From Salinicola halimionae (GTDB lineage Bacteria > Pseudomonadota > Gammaproteobacteria > Pseudomonadales > Halomonadaceae), in the NCBI RefSeq assembly GCF_003206065.1, contig NZ_PZJQ01000005.1, positions 1 to 64,000 of the forward strand: a DNA stretch of 64,000 bases. The letters are read 5' to 3'. Below, piece by piece: positions 1 to 9,031 of this stretch; position 1 is the first letter of the stretch; each line of letters opens with the position of its first letter. The position numbers were made by a program, and so were the translations under genes. The notes beneath the pieces were generated by a model. It did no database searches and had not been told where the DNA came from. It saw only the letters and a list, made by a program, of their open reading frames with translations.

Positions 1-522
1 GCGATGGAAAAGCCGTGCATTGACCAGATCAATAATCTGTCGTGACGCTGTTTCGATATCCGCTTGCGCTGTATCAATCACCAGATCAACATTCTTCCAG
101 GGCTCGTAATGACGCGCTCTGACCTTGGTCCAGTCGGGCAATTCCAGGTTTTCGATATCACTTTCGCGGCTTTCAATGCGGTTTCGATGCGTCGCCTCAT
201 CCGAGCAGAACAGCTCAACCTGCACGAATTCCGCATTGGCTAACTCGGCCGCCCTACGCCATGCCTGTCGGGTTTCCTCGACAGAATTGACCGCATCACC
301 AATGACAATGCGACCCAGGCGAAGGTTATCCGTTGCCAAGCGGCTGGCCACCATATACCCCACCGGCCCCAGTTCATCATCGGGGCGTACGTTAGCGTCC
401 CAGACAGCCTGTTCGATCGTGTCGATACGGAGGTGGGTCGCGCCGAGTGATTCTGCAACCCTTCTTGCAACGGAGGTCTTCCCGACGCCAGGTAGCCCTC
501 CCAAAATGATCAGCATCTCCAT
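1..522 (-). CDS. AAA-family ATPase / small P-loop kinase-like protein (3' end cut by window edge)
   Basis: The minus-strand frame opens at 522 and stays open to position 1, so at least 174 residues are present and the C-terminus lies outside the window. A Walker A motif GGLPGVGKTS sits at residues 8-17, at the very N-terminus, as in small nucleotide- or shikimate-kinase-like P-loop proteins. An Arg/Glu-rich region follows (EATHRNRIESRESD), resembling the lid of such kinases. An AAGG Shine-Dalgarno lies just upstream; the second in-frame ATG at 516 has the better spacing (about 8 nt) and may be the true start. The substrate cannot be told. The gene is divergent from the SDR gene at 675. Confidence 0.75.
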   Translation of the reverse strand, partial: MEMLIILGGLPGVGKTSVARRVAESLGATHLRIDTIEQAVWDANVRPDDELGPVGYMVASRLATDNLRLGRIVIGDAVNSVEETRQAWRRAAELANAEFVQVELFCSDEATHRNRIESRESDIENLELPDWTKVRARHYEPWKNVDLVIDTAQADIETASRQIIDLVNARLFHR

Positions 523-674
523 ATCCTTGTGAAATCTGCGCTATCAAAGCGCCGAGGGTGTTGGAATCCTCCGGCCGCCTGGGCCAACGGAATCTCGAAT
601 GGCGTCTCTCGTGACCGAATGAACTAGCCTTTTTGCCGTACCGTTGGACTCATCTTCAGACGAGGAAACAAGCC

Positions 675-1415
675 ATGCTGCAAGCGCTACCCGAAGGATT
701 CACCGCTGTGATTACCGGGGCCGGCGGTGGTATCGGTCAGGCCGTGCTGAACCGACTATTGAAGAGTGATCGACTGGGGCATGTCATTGCGGTTTCCCGT
801 CAGAGGCTCGAGCATGAGGATTCCCGAGTCGAAAATCTGAAAGCCGATGTCACGACCGAAGAGGGTCGTAAGATACTGAAGGCGCAATTGAATGACGCAC
901 CTCTACACTTGCTGTTCAATGCCATAGGCCTGCTTCATGACGAGCAGCAGGCCATCTCGCCGGAGAAGCGGCTCGAAGATCTCGATGTCGAGACACTGGC
1001 GACACTCTTCAACGTCAATGCCATCACGCCGGTTCTGCTGATCCAGACGTTAGTCAATTCCCTCAAGGGTCGCCACCCCGCCATCATCGCCAGCCTCTCG
1101 GCCAGAGTGGGTTCGATCGGTGATAACGAGCTGGGTGGGTGGTATGGCTATCGGGCCAGCAAAGCGGCACATAATATGTTCTTGCGTACGGCCGCCATCG
1201 AGCTGGCGCGCTACAACCGGCAGGCGATCGTACTCAGCCTGCATCCCGGAACGACCGATACCGGCCTTTCCCAGCCTTTCCAGGGCAGGGTTCCGGAAGG
1301 CAAGCTTTTCACGCCAGATTTTGTGGCAGAGCGTTTGTTGGCGGTAATGAACGACCGCCGCGCTGAGGAGAGCGGCAGTTTCTGGGATTGGGCAGGAAAG
1401 CCGATACCGTTCTGA
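675..1415 (+). CDS. SDR-family NAD(P)-dependent oxidoreductase
   Basis: A 246-residue short-chain dehydrogenase. The cofactor glycine motif TGAGGGIG is at residues 14-21, and the catalytic Tyr-x3-Lys is Tyr159/Lys163 (YRASK) after the Ser-bearing strand IIASLSARVG. The closing sequence (HPGTTDTGLSQPF, then SFWDWAGKPIPF) resembles the C-factor/CsgA-like branch of the family, which often lacks an assigned substrate. The frame is open further upstream, but the ATG at 675 is preceded by GAGG with good spacing and puts the Rossmann motif at the usual distance. The gene is single and converges on hisC. Confidence 0.85.
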   Translation: MLQALPEGFTAVITGAGGGIGQAVLNRLLKSDRLGHVIAVSRQRLEHEDSRVENLKADVTTEEGRKILKAQLNDAPLHLLFNAIGLLHDEQQAISPEKRLEDLDVETLATLFNVNAITPVLLIQTLVNSLKGRHPAIIASLSARVGSIGDNELGGWYGYRASKAAHNMFLRTAAIELARYNRQAIVLSLHPGTTDTGLSQPFQGRVPEGKLFTPDFVAERLLAVMNDRRAEESGSFWDWAGKPIPF

Positions 1416-1435
1416 TGGGACCGAGCTCACGGTCA

Positions 1436-2494
1436 TCACGCTGACCGCATGACCTGCAGAGCTTCGATCAAACTGTTCATCTCGTCATCGGTACCGATCG
1501 AAATGCGCAGGAAATCGCTGAGCCCGTCCTTGTTGAAATGCCTGACCAGAATGCCGCGTTCGCGCAGACCGCTGAACAGGTTGGCGCCACTGTATTGGGT
1601 ATGGCGAACGAACAGGAAGTTGGTCTGCGATGGCAAGACTTCGAAGCCCAGCGATTCGAGCTGCTGGCGCGTCCACTCGCGTGTCGCAATAATCTGATCG
1701 CAGCGGTTTTGAAAATAAGTGCTATCTTCCAGCGCTGCGATGGCGGCATCGCTGGCCAGCATATCCACCGGGAATGAGTTGAAGGAGTCTTTTACCCGCT
1801 CCAGGCCTTCGATGAGCTCGCGAGAACCGATCGCATAACCGACACGCAAGCCAGCCAAGCTACGCGATTTCGACAATGTCCCGGTGACCAGCAGATTCGG
1901 GTATTGCTCGATTAATGGCACGCTGCTTTCACCGCCGAAGTCCACGTAGGCTTCGTCCACCAATACGACGCTCCCGGTGATCCGATCCAGCAATTGAGCA
2001 ATCGCCGAACGAGTGTGGCCATGGCCCGTGGGTGCATTGGGATTGGCAAACACCACGCCGCCGTTATCGACGTCGAAAGCCTCCAATGCTATCTGCCAGC
2101 GATCATCCAGCGCCACGGTGCGATAGTGGATGTCGTAGAGCTTACAGTAGACCGGATAGAAGCTGTAGCTGATCGCCGGCATGAGAAGGGGCTTGGGCTG
2201 GCAGAAGAAGGTCTGAAAGGCCAGCGCCAATACTTCGTCGGAGCCATTGCCGACAAAGACTTGTTCTGGCTCCACGCCGTTAACTTCCGCCAGTGCCCGT
2301 CGCAGGGCCCAGGAGCCCGAATCGGGATAGGATCGCAAGCGATCGATTTCGAATCGATGCAAGGCTTGTTGGACCGACGGAGATGGCGGGTAGGGATGCT
2401 CATTGGCATTGAGCTTGATCAACTTCTCGCGTGGCTGCTCTCCCGGTACATAGGGTGTCAGGGCGCGAACGGCAGGGCTCCAGAATTGACTCAT
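1436..2494 (-). CDS. hisC: Histidinol-phosphate aminotransferase
   Basis: PLP-dependent class I/II aminotransferase of 352 residues that converts imidazole-acetol phosphate to histidinol phosphate in histidine synthesis. Visible motifs are VGNGSDE (cofactor phosphate loop), NPNAPTG, VDEAYVDF (the Asp that contacts the PLP ring nitrogen), and SKSRSLAGLR with the Schiff-base lysine at residue 209. The protein begins MSQFWSP at 2494 behind GAGAG; the frame extends upstream without a better start. The length is normal for HisC. It lies about 9 kb from hisBHAF, so the his genes are split. A second role as aromatic aminotransferase, known for some HisC paralogues, cannot be excluded. Confidence 0.93.
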   Translation of the reverse strand: MSQFWSPAVRALTPYVPGEQPREKLIKLNANEHPYPPSPSVQQALHRFEIDRLRSYPDSGSWALRRALAEVNGVEPEQVFVGNGSDEVLALAFQTFFCQPKPLLMPAISYSFYPVYCKLYDIHYRTVALDDRWQIALEAFDVDNGGVVFANPNAPTGHGHTRSAIAQLLDRITGSVVLVDEAYVDFGGESSVPLIEQYPNLLVTGTLSKSRSLAGLRVGYAIGSRELIEGLERVKDSFNSFPVDMLASDAAIAALEDSTYFQNRCDQIIATREWTRQQLESLGFEVLPSQTNFLFVRHTQYSGANLFSGLRERGILVRHFNKDGLSDFLRISIGTDDEMNSLIEALQVMRSA

Positions 2495-2720
2495 GATCTC
2501 TCGCGGGCACGTTATTGATAGAGGCTGGATACGCGTGGCAGCGCTCATAGTGACGTCTGGCCAGGCCCCGCGCAAGGACGCCAGAGACAGACCGGTCCGA
2601 GCTCACTCGGGCCTCCTTGACGACCCTCGGCGGCGGGTTTGGGCCTTCGGGTTGATTAGTGGTCTAACGATCGCCATCTAAAAAGCATCCGATCCATATG
2701 ACTATTTTTAAAGGTATCCC

Positions 2721-3818
2721 ATGGCTTACGACAAGCTGCTTTCGCCTATCATCGTCGGTGATGTCGAACTCTCCAATCGCGTACTGATGGCACCACTGAC
2801 GCGCGCCAGAACACCGGATAGTGTGCCCGGTGAGCTGCAAGCCGAATACTATGCTCAGCGAGCCAACTCGGGGCTGATCATCAGCGAAGCGACCAATATC
2901 TCTCCGACCGCGCGGGGTTATGTCTACACGCCGGGAATCTGGACCGACGCCCAGGAAGCCGGCTGGCGCCGAGTGCTGGAAGCCGTTCACGGTGCCGGCG
3001 GTCGCATGGCTCTGCAACTATGGCATGTCGGGCGTATCTCGCACGAGATGGTGCAGCCGGAAGGCCAGACGCCCGTCGCGCCCAGTGCGTTGCGAGCCGA
3101 AGGCGCCAACTGCTTCGTCGAGTTCGAAGACGGTAGTTCCGGCCAGCATCCGACCAGCACCCCGCGTGCGTTGGAGCTCGACGAAATCCCGGGGCTGATC
3201 GACGATTACCGTCAGGCAGCCAAGCGCTCGAAGCGCGCCGGATTCGATCTGGTCGAAGTGCATGCCGCCAATGCTTATCTGCTGCAGCAGTTCCTCGCCA
3301 CCGGCAGCAATCAGCGTACCGACCGCTATGGTGGCAGCGTGGTCAACCGCGCCCGTCTGCTGCTCGAAGTCGTCGACGCCGTGACGGAGGAAATAGGCGC
3401 GGGCCGCGTTGGCGTGCGGCTATCGCCGTTCATCGAAATATTCGGGCTGTCGGATGACGAACCACAGGAGATGATGCGCTATCTCGCCGGCGAATTGGAT
3501 CGCCGCAAGATTGCCTACTTGCACATTAACGAGCCCGACTGGACCGGCGAAGGCCCGCAGCTCAGCGATGATTTCCGTCGCGATCTGCGTGATCGCTTCA
3601 CCGGCACCTTGATCTACTGCGGGCACTACACGGCCGAGCGGGCGGAGACGTTGATCGTAAACGGTCTGGGTGACGCCGCTGCCTTCGGTCGTCCGTATAT
3701 CGCCAACCCGGATCTGGTCGAGCGCTTCCGCCGCGAGGCCGTCCTCAACGAGCCGAACCCGGATACCTTCTATGGTGGCGGGGCGGAAGGTTATACCGAC
3801 TATCCGACGCTGGATTGA
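2721..3818 (+). CDS. Old-yellow-enzyme-family alkene reductase (N-ethylmaleimide reductase-like)
   Basis: FMN-dependent ene-reductase of 365 residues that reduces activated C=C bonds with NAD(P)H. The TIM-barrel signatures are in order: LMAPLTRARTPDSVPG at the N-terminus, ISEATNISPTARGY, LQLWHVGRISH, and the substrate-binding pair His181/Asn184 in HAANAYLLQQF, followed by NQRTDRYGG. The late FMN-phosphate segment AAFGRPYIANPDLVERF is present. Start ATG at 2721 with AAGG six bases upstream. It stands alone. A nemR-type regulator, often adjacent in other bacteria, is not visible here. Confidence 0.92.
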   Translation: MAYDKLLSPIIVGDVELSNRVLMAPLTRARTPDSVPGELQAEYYAQRANSGLIISEATNISPTARGYVYTPGIWTDAQEAGWRRVLEAVHGAGGRMALQLWHVGRISHEMVQPEGQTPVAPSALRAEGANCFVEFEDGSSGQHPTSTPRALELDEIPGLIDDYRQAAKRSKRAGFDLVEVHAANAYLLQQFLATGSNQRTDRYGGSVVNRARLLLEVVDAVTEEIGAGRVGVRLSPFIEIFGLSDDEPQEMMRYLAGELDRRKIAYLHINEPDWTGEGPQLSDDFRRDLRDRFTGTLIYCGHYTAERAETLIVNGLGDAAAFGRPYIANPDLVERFRREAVLNEPNPDTFYGGGAEGYTDYPTLD

Positions 3819-3946
3819 GTCGCTTTCCCGTGGCAGCCTGAGCGACGGCGTCTGAATGGGATGTCACGCGGCAGACTTACCGCTATCCTGTAAACACGTG
3901 GCCGCCCAAGCGGCCTGTATGGCCCAGAAGTGAAAGGAGAACCGAT

Positions 3947-4411
3947 ATGCAGATCAGGACGTTGCTGGCCAGCGCCGCCACGGTAGCCGTATTGGCCGGT
4001 TGTGCCAGCGGTGGCAACCAAACGCAGACCGGCACCGCCGACTCCTCTGCCGGGATGTCGTCGAATGCCGTCACCTACGAAGGCACACTGCCTTGCCGTA
4101 GCTGCGACGGTATCGATTTGACCGTCAACCTCGAAGGCCAGGAGTCCTCGCCAGCACCGGAGCGCACCTTCACCCTCGAGGCCGACTACCAGAACCACCC
4201 GCAGAACCCGGATCCCGAGCAGTACGAAGGTCAGTGGGAAGTGATGACCGGCACTGCAGTGGATCCGCAGGCCACAGTCTATGAGCTGACGCCGAACGGT
4301 GAAGGCCAGGTCTACTATTTCCAGAAGATCGACGACAGCACGCTCGAGCTGATCGATCCGCAGCGCCGTCGTTTCGAAAATGGCGAGACTCTGCGTCTGA
4401 CCCGTCAGTAA
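3947..4411 (+). CDS. NlpE-like outer-membrane lipoprotein
   Basis: A 154-residue lipoprotein. The signal peptide ends in the lipobox LAGC with the lipidated cysteine at residue 19. The mature part starts with a flexible Gly/Thr/Ser linker, then YEGTLPCRSCDGIDLTVNL, which matches the NlpE N-terminal domain (CxxC at Cys50/Cys53). In the family, NlpE is linked to copper resistance and Cpx envelope-stress signalling through surface adhesion. This protein has only the N-terminal domain and lacks the second domain of E. coli NlpE. AGGAG precedes the ATG, and a strong intrinsic terminator follows at 4434-4458, so it is a single-gene unit. Confidence 0.85.
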   Translation: MQIRTLLASAATVAVLAGCASGGNQTQTGTADSSAGMSSNAVTYEGTLPCRSCDGIDLTVNLEGQESSPAPERTFTLEADYQNHPQNPDPEQYEGQWEVMTGTAVDPQATVYELTPNGEGQVYYFQKIDDSTLELIDPQRRRFENGETLRLTRQ

Positions 4412-4433
4412 GTGTTACGGTTGATGACTCAAG

Positions 4434-4458
4434 AGGCGGCCATTGGCCGCCTTTTTTT
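4434..4458 (+). terminator. Intrinsic terminator after the NlpE-like gene
   Basis: A perfect 7-bp stem GGCGGCC / GGCCGCC with a 3-nt loop is followed by seven T on the plus strand. It lies 23 bases after the stop codon of the lipoprotein gene. Confidence 0.93.
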
Positions 4459-4601
4459 GTCCGAGGAAAAGCGTCTATGGGATGTCACCAACGGGTCGTC
4501 GCTGGCGAGTCGCCATCGGTCGGTCGTCGTTGTGAAAAGGTCTTCTGTGGCACCATACACGTTACGCTAACTTCTACTGGGCCTGATGGAGACCGCCGCG
4601 C

Positions 4602-5981
4602 GTGGCAAAAGCGAAGAGCGCCTTTGTCTGCACCGAATGCGGTGCGGACTACAGCAAATGGCAGGGGCAGTGCAGCAACTGCCGTGAATGGAATACGCTG
4701 AGCGAGGTCCGACTTGGCGGCGCACGGCCCGGGGCGGCGGCGACATCCGGCGGCGGGTCACGTGGCGGCTACGCGGGCGCACTTTCGCGAGAAGTCGTCG
4801 ATCTTTCCGGCGTCGATCTCACCGAGGTGCCGCGCTTCAGCACCACGTTCGAGGAATTCGATCGCGTACTCGGGGGCGGTCTGGTCCCCGGTTCGGCGGT
4901 GCTGCTGGGCGGCCATCCCGGGGCCGGCAAGTCGACGCTGCTGCTGCAGACTGCCTGCCGTCTGGCCCAGAGCAAGCGTGTCCTCTATGTCACCGGGGAA
5001 GAGTCGCTGTCCCAGGTGGCGATGCGCGCTCACCGCCTGCAACTGCCGACGCAAGGTCTCAAGATGCTCGCCGAGACCAGCATCGAAACGCTGCTGGCCG
5101 TGTCCGAGCGCGAGCGTCCCGAGGTGCTGATCATCGACTCTATCCAGACCATGCATCTCGAGGATATCGGTTCGGCCCCCGGCGGCGTCGCCCAGGTGCG
5201 TGAATCGGCGGCAGCGCTGACGCGCTTCGCCAAGCAGAGCAACACCGTGCTGATGCTGGTCGGCCACGTCACCAAGGATGGCTCACTGGCCGGTCCCAAG
5301 GTGCTCGAGCACATGATCGATGCCTCGCTGCTGCTCGAAGGCGACAGCGACTCGCGCTTCCGCACTCTGCGTGGGCAGAAAAACCGCTTCGGCGCGATCA
5401 ACGAGCTCGGCGTGTTCGCGATGGTCGAACTCGGTCTCAAGGAGGTCAAGAATCCCAGCGCGATATTCCTCTCGAGGAGCGAGGAGCTGGCATCGGGTAG
5501 CCTGGTCATGGTGGTGTGGGAAGGCACGCGTCCCATTCTGGTCGAGGTGCAGGCGTTGCTCGACGAATCCGCGCTGGGTAATCCGCGCCGCGTGGCGGTA
5601 GGGATCGACCACAACCGTCTGGCGATGCTGTTGGCCGTGCTGCACAAACACGGCGGACTGTTTACCGGCGACCAGGACGTCTTCCTTAACGTCGTCGGCG
5701 GGGTCAAGGTGCTCGAGACCAGTGCGGATCTCGCGGTGCTGCTGGCCGTGGTCTCCAGTCTGCAGAATCGACCGCTGCCGCGGGAACTGGTGGTGTTCGG
5801 CGAAGTGGGGCTTTCCGGAGAGATTCGTCCGGTCCCCAGCGGCCAGGAGCGCATCGTCGAAGCCGCCAAGCATGGTTTCACGCGTGCGATCGTGCCCCGG
5901 GGAAACGCCCCCAAGAAAGCGCCTGCGGGAATGCAGGTGGTAGCGGTCGACAAGCTATCCGAGGCGCTGGAAGCGTTATGA
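4602..5981 (+). CDS. radA: DNA repair / branch-migration protein RadA
   Basis: RecA-like helicase of 459 residues that promotes branch migration and processing of recombination intermediates. The N-terminal C4 zinc finger uses Cys10, Cys13, Cys24 and Cys27. Walker A is GGHPGAGKST with Lys110; the RadA-specific KNRFG motif is at residues 260-264; the C-terminal third is the Lon-protease-like domain (GEVGLSGEIRPV). The start is GTG at 4602, with GGAG about 10 bases upstream; it places the zinc finger at the usual position. Length is typical. It precedes the selenium genes by about 145 bases and is probably transcribed separately. Confidence 0.96.
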   Translation: MAKAKSAFVCTECGADYSKWQGQCSNCREWNTLSEVRLGGARPGAAATSGGGSRGGYAGALSREVVDLSGVDLTEVPRFSTTFEEFDRVLGGGLVPGSAVLLGGHPGAGKSTLLLQTACRLAQSKRVLYVTGEESLSQVAMRAHRLQLPTQGLKMLAETSIETLLAVSERERPEVLIIDSIQTMHLEDIGSAPGGVAQVRESAAALTRFAKQSNTVLMLVGHVTKDGSLAGPKVLEHMIDASLLLEGDSDSRFRTLRGQKNRFGAINELGVFAMVELGLKEVKNPSAIFLSRSEELASGSLVMVVWEGTRPILVEVQALLDESALGNPRRVAVGIDHNRLAMLLAVLHKHGGLFTGDQDVFLNVVGGVKVLETSADLAVLLAVVSSLQNRPLPRELVVFGEVGLSGEIRPVPSGQERIVEAAKHGFTRAIVPRGNAPKKAPAGMQVVAVDKLSEALEAL

Positions 5982-6126
5982 CTGCGGAACGCCTTCGCGT
6001 CTTGCCAGCCGGTAAATCCGATCCAATCATCGCCAGCACTGAGTCTCGTCGCCGCGTCGGTTAAACTGTCCGGCAATGATTGATATCACCAGCAACATCT
6101 CCAGCCATGGGACGAGGAGCCAAACC

Positions 6127-7167
6127 ATGAGTGCCATCCGCCTGACGCAATACAGCCATGGAGCAGGCTGCGGCTGCAAGATCGCTCCCGACGTGCTCGA
6201 TCGGATTCTCTCCAAGGCTGGCCCGGGCGCCCAGAGCAAGCAGCTGATCGTTGGCAACCAGGGTCGTGAAGATGCCGCCGTCTACGATCTCGGCGATGGT
6301 CGCGGGCTGATCTCCACCACCGATTTTTTCATGCCGATCGTCGACGATCCGTTCGACTTCGGCCGCATCGCCGCAACCAATGCCATCAGCGACGTCTACG
6401 CCATGGGCGGCAAGCCGATCATGGCGCTGGGGATTCTCGGTTGGCCGCTGGACAAGCTGCCGGCGGAAATCGCCGGCGACGTTATGTCCGGTGCCCAGGC
6501 CGTCTGTCGCGAATTGGGTGTTGCCCTGGCAGGTGGCCACTCGATTGATGCACCGGAGCCGATCTTCGGCCTTTCGGTCAATGGCCTGGTCGATCTCGAC
6601 AATCTCAAGCTCAATAGCGGCGCCAAACCGGGCGATCTGCTTTACCTGACCAAGCCGCTAGGTGTCGGTTTTCTGACCACGGCCGAAAAGCAGGGACTGT
6701 TAAAAGCCGGGCATCACGGTCTGGCTCGCGAAACGATGCTGATCGCCAATGATATTGGTGAGGATCTGGCCAGAATCCAGGGCGTACACGCCATGACCGA
6801 TGTCACAGGCTTCGGCTTGGCGGGCCATCTGAGTGAAGTGTGCGCGGCCAGCGGTGTCGAGGCACGAATCGATTTCGCCAAGCTACCCCGGCTCGCCGAA
6901 GCCGAAGCTTATCGGCGCCAGGGCGCGGTCCCCGGTGGTACCGGGCGTAACCGGGAGGCGATCGGCAAGGCGCTGCCGGAAATGGATGCCGCTCATTGGC
7001 AGTGGCTGTGCGATCCGCAGACTTCCGGCGGACTGCTGCTGGCGGTGGATCCGGCCTGGGCGGATGACGTCGAACGCGTGGGTCGCCAGCATCAACTCAA
7101 ACTGGAAGCATTCGGCGAATGCGTCAGCAAGCGCGGTGGTTCCGGCCTGATCGAGGTGCGCGGTTGA
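6127..7167 (+). CDS. selD: Selenide, water dikinase (selenophosphate synthase)
   Basis: A 346-residue enzyme that makes selenophosphate from selenide and ATP. The N-terminus SHGAGCGCK carries the catalytic pair Cys15 and Lys18 (the Cys form, not Sec). The ATP-binding Asp motifs (TTDFFMPIVDDPFDFGRIAA) and MTDVTGFGLAGHL are intact. An upstream in-frame ATG exists at 6076, but ATG 6127 has GAGGAG at good distance and gives the family length. The stop codon overlaps the TTG start of mnmH by four bases, so the two are translationally coupled. No selA, selB or selC is seen in the window, so the visible use of selenium is tRNA modification. Confidence 0.96.
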   Translation: MSAIRLTQYSHGAGCGCKIAPDVLDRILSKAGPGAQSKQLIVGNQGREDAAVYDLGDGRGLISTTDFFMPIVDDPFDFGRIAATNAISDVYAMGGKPIMALGILGWPLDKLPAEIAGDVMSGAQAVCRELGVALAGGHSIDAPEPIFGLSVNGLVDLDNLKLNSGAKPGDLLYLTKPLGVGFLTTAEKQGLLKAGHHGLARETMLIANDIGEDLARIQGVHAMTDVTGFGLAGHLSEVCAASGVEARIDFAKLPRLAEAEAYRRQGAVPGGTGRNREAIGKALPEMDAAHWQWLCDPQTSGGLLLAVDPAWADDVERVGRQHQLKLEAFGECVSKRGGSGLIEVRG

Positions 7168-8279
7168 AGAGCGATCAGAGGAGTCATGAACTGATCGACC
7201 CCGATCTGGCGCTGCTGGATCGGCCGTTGATCGACGTCCGAGCGCCGATCGAGTTCGCGTCCGGTGCCTTGCCGGGCGCGATCAATCTACCATTGATGGA
7301 CGACCACGAGCGCCGCGAGGTCGGGATTCGCTACAAGCACGCCGGTCAGGCCTCCGCGGTGGAGCTAGGCAACGATCTGGTTTCCGGCGATCGCCGGGAA
7401 TCGCGCCTGATGGCGTGGGAGCAAGTGATCGCAACGGCGCCAGATAGCGTAATCTACTGCTTCCGTGGCGGCATGCGTTCGAAGATCTCGCAGCAGTGGC
7501 TCGCCGAGCGAGGCCATTCACTGCCGCGAATTCGCGGCGGCTGGAAGGCAATGCGCAACCGGCTCATCGAGACGCTTGAAACCCATAGCCATGCCCCCCT
7601 GCTGCTGATTGCCGGCCTCACTGGCTGTGCCAAGACGGCACTGATCAACTCACTCGACGCCGGCGTCGATCTGGAAGGGCACGCGCGGCACAAGGGCTCG
7701 GCGTTCGGTCAGCATCCGATGGCCGGGCCGTCGCAGATCGATTTCGAACATGGCCTGACGCTGGATCTGAGGCGCCTGCCCCTGGCGCGCGTGGTCGAAG
7801 ACGAGTCTCAGCGCATCGGTCGTCTGGCGATCCCGGCGACGTTCTGGCAGTCGATGAAGGCCGCGCCCTGTATCCGCGTGGAGATGCCGTTGGAATGGCG
7901 TCTGGAGCAGATCCGCAAGGATTACATCGAGGACCTGAGCACGATCTATCACCGCGACTACGGCCCGCAATTGGGCGAGGTACTGTTTCGCAAGCAGCTT
8001 TCCGGCGCGTTGAAGCGACTCGGCAAACGCCTGGGTGGCGAGCGGCTGGCACGGCTGTTCGAAGCCCAGCAGCGGGCGTTCTCGGCTCAGCACCACGGTA
8101 ACCTGCAGGCGCACGATGCATGGCTGGCGCCGCTGCTGCAGGAGTACTACGACCCGATGTATCGTCATCAACTGGAGCGTCACCAGATCGAGAGCCAGTC
8201 TCGGCCGACACTTCATGTAGGCGATTGGGATAGCTGCCTGGCGGTGGCGCGGGAATGGGAGCACGAGCACGCTGGCTAG
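7164..8279 (+). CDS. mnmH: tRNA 2-selenouridine synthase (atypical P-loop)
   Basis: A 371-residue enzyme replacing sulfur with selenium at the wobble uridine of several tRNAs, using selenophosphate from SelD. The N-terminal rhodanese domain has IDVRAPIEF and the active-site Cys99 in YCFRGGMRS. The P-loop at residues 151-158 reads GLTGCAKT: the glycine before the lysine, invariant in Walker A motifs, is Ala156. The rest of the C-terminal domain (KGSAFG, then ESQRIGRLAIP) looks normal. The start is TTG at 7164 overlapping the selD stop (TTGA) with GAGGTG upstream; the nearby ATG at 7186 is out of frame. Start and function are confident; the P-loop substitution is unexplained. Confidence 0.93.
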   Translation: MKSDQRSHELIDPDLALLDRPLIDVRAPIEFASGALPGAINLPLMDDHERREVGIRYKHAGQASAVELGNDLVSGDRRESRLMAWEQVIATAPDSVIYCFRGGMRSKISQQWLAERGHSLPRIRGGWKAMRNRLIETLETHSHAPLLLIAGLTGCAKTALINSLDAGVDLEGHARHKGSAFGQHPMAGPSQIDFEHGLTLDLRRLPLARVVEDESQRIGRLAIPATFWQSMKAAPCIRVEMPLEWRLEQIRKDYIEDLSTIYHRDYGPQLGEVLFRKQLSGALKRLGKRLGGERLARLFEAQQRAFSAQHHGNLQAHDAWLAPLLQEYYDPMYRHQLERHQIESQSRPTLHVGDWDSCLAVAREWEHEHAG

Positions 8280-8300
8280 CCAGTCATGGATGGAGTCGAA

Positions 8301-8972
8301 TTACCGGTCCTCGAGCCACCCGGTCATGACTCGGTCCAGCAGTGCCGCCTGACGGTCGAAGCGCTTCGGGTCGCGCAGGATTTCGTCACGGCTCTGTACG
8401 TAGGGCGTTTCGCTGGCCGGTGGTGGAAGGTGATCGTAAAGCGCTGCGCTACCTTGAGCCGTCAGCTCCAGATGGCACTGCAGTGCGAGGACGCGACCCA
8501 GATCCCAGGCAAATCCCTGGACCGGCCCGGCCGGGGTGCTACCCAATGGCAGACAGCCATCCGGCAAACCGAAGATGTCGCGGTGCCAGAGCAGCGCCTC
8601 GAAGGTTTCCGGCAGATCGAAGGGGCTCTCATCGGCCAGTGTCAGCGGCTGCCAGCCGATCTCCGGCTGCACCGCGGGCGAGACGATGGCGCCGAGCGCC
8701 TCTGCGATCAGGCCAGCACCGAAGCCGATGCCCAGAACCGGCTTATTGCTCTTCAAGGCGCGGTCGATCAGCTTGCGTTCACGCTTGAGTAGCGCCGCAT
8801 CGGGTGGCCCGGGCGCGTCGAGCAGCACCAGCGCGTCGCAATTCGCAAGAGGCGGCGGTAGTTCACCCTCGTCCAGTCGGCAGTGGTTGTAGCTATGCCC
8901 CATGCCGGTGAGCCAGTCCGCCATGCGGGCGGGGCCAAACAACGGGCTATGCTGGAGAAAATAGATATGCAT
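8301..8972 (-). CDS. Class I glutamine-amidotransferase-like protein lacking the nucleophile cysteine
   Basis: A 223-residue GATase1-fold protein (GMP-synthase-like branch): VLLDAPGPPD, then the nucleophile elbow, ALLWHRDIFGLPDG, and LALQCHLELT with the His167/Glu169 of the usual triad. The elbow reads GIGFGAG, with Gly83 where active amidotransferases have Cys (normally GxCxG). The protein is therefore unlikely to hydrolyse glutamine, and may be a structural or binding relic. Start ATG at 8972 has a weak ribosome site. It converges on mnmH and is divergent from the ATL gene 59 bases away. No ammonia-accepting synthetase is adjacent. Confidence 0.82.
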   Translation of the reverse strand: MHIYFLQHSPLFGPARMADWLTGMGHSYNHCRLDEGELPPPLANCDALVLLDAPGPPDAALLKRERKLIDRALKSNKPVLGIGFGAGLIAEALGAIVSPAVQPEIGWQPLTLADESPFDLPETFEALLWHRDIFGLPDGCLPLGSTPAGPVQGFAWDLGRVLALQCHLELTAQGSAALYDHLPPPASETPYVQSRDEILRDPKRFDRQAALLDRVMTGWLEDR

Positions 8973-9031
8973 GATAGGTTCATCATGGGGGCGACCGGCT
9001 CGCTCGACAAGCGTGAAACGGAGTTTTAGCG

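Noticed and set aside
7186..7188. ATG as possible start of mnmH
   Set aside because: It is not in the mnmH frame; the TTG overlapping the selD stop has a good ribosome site and gives the family N-terminus.
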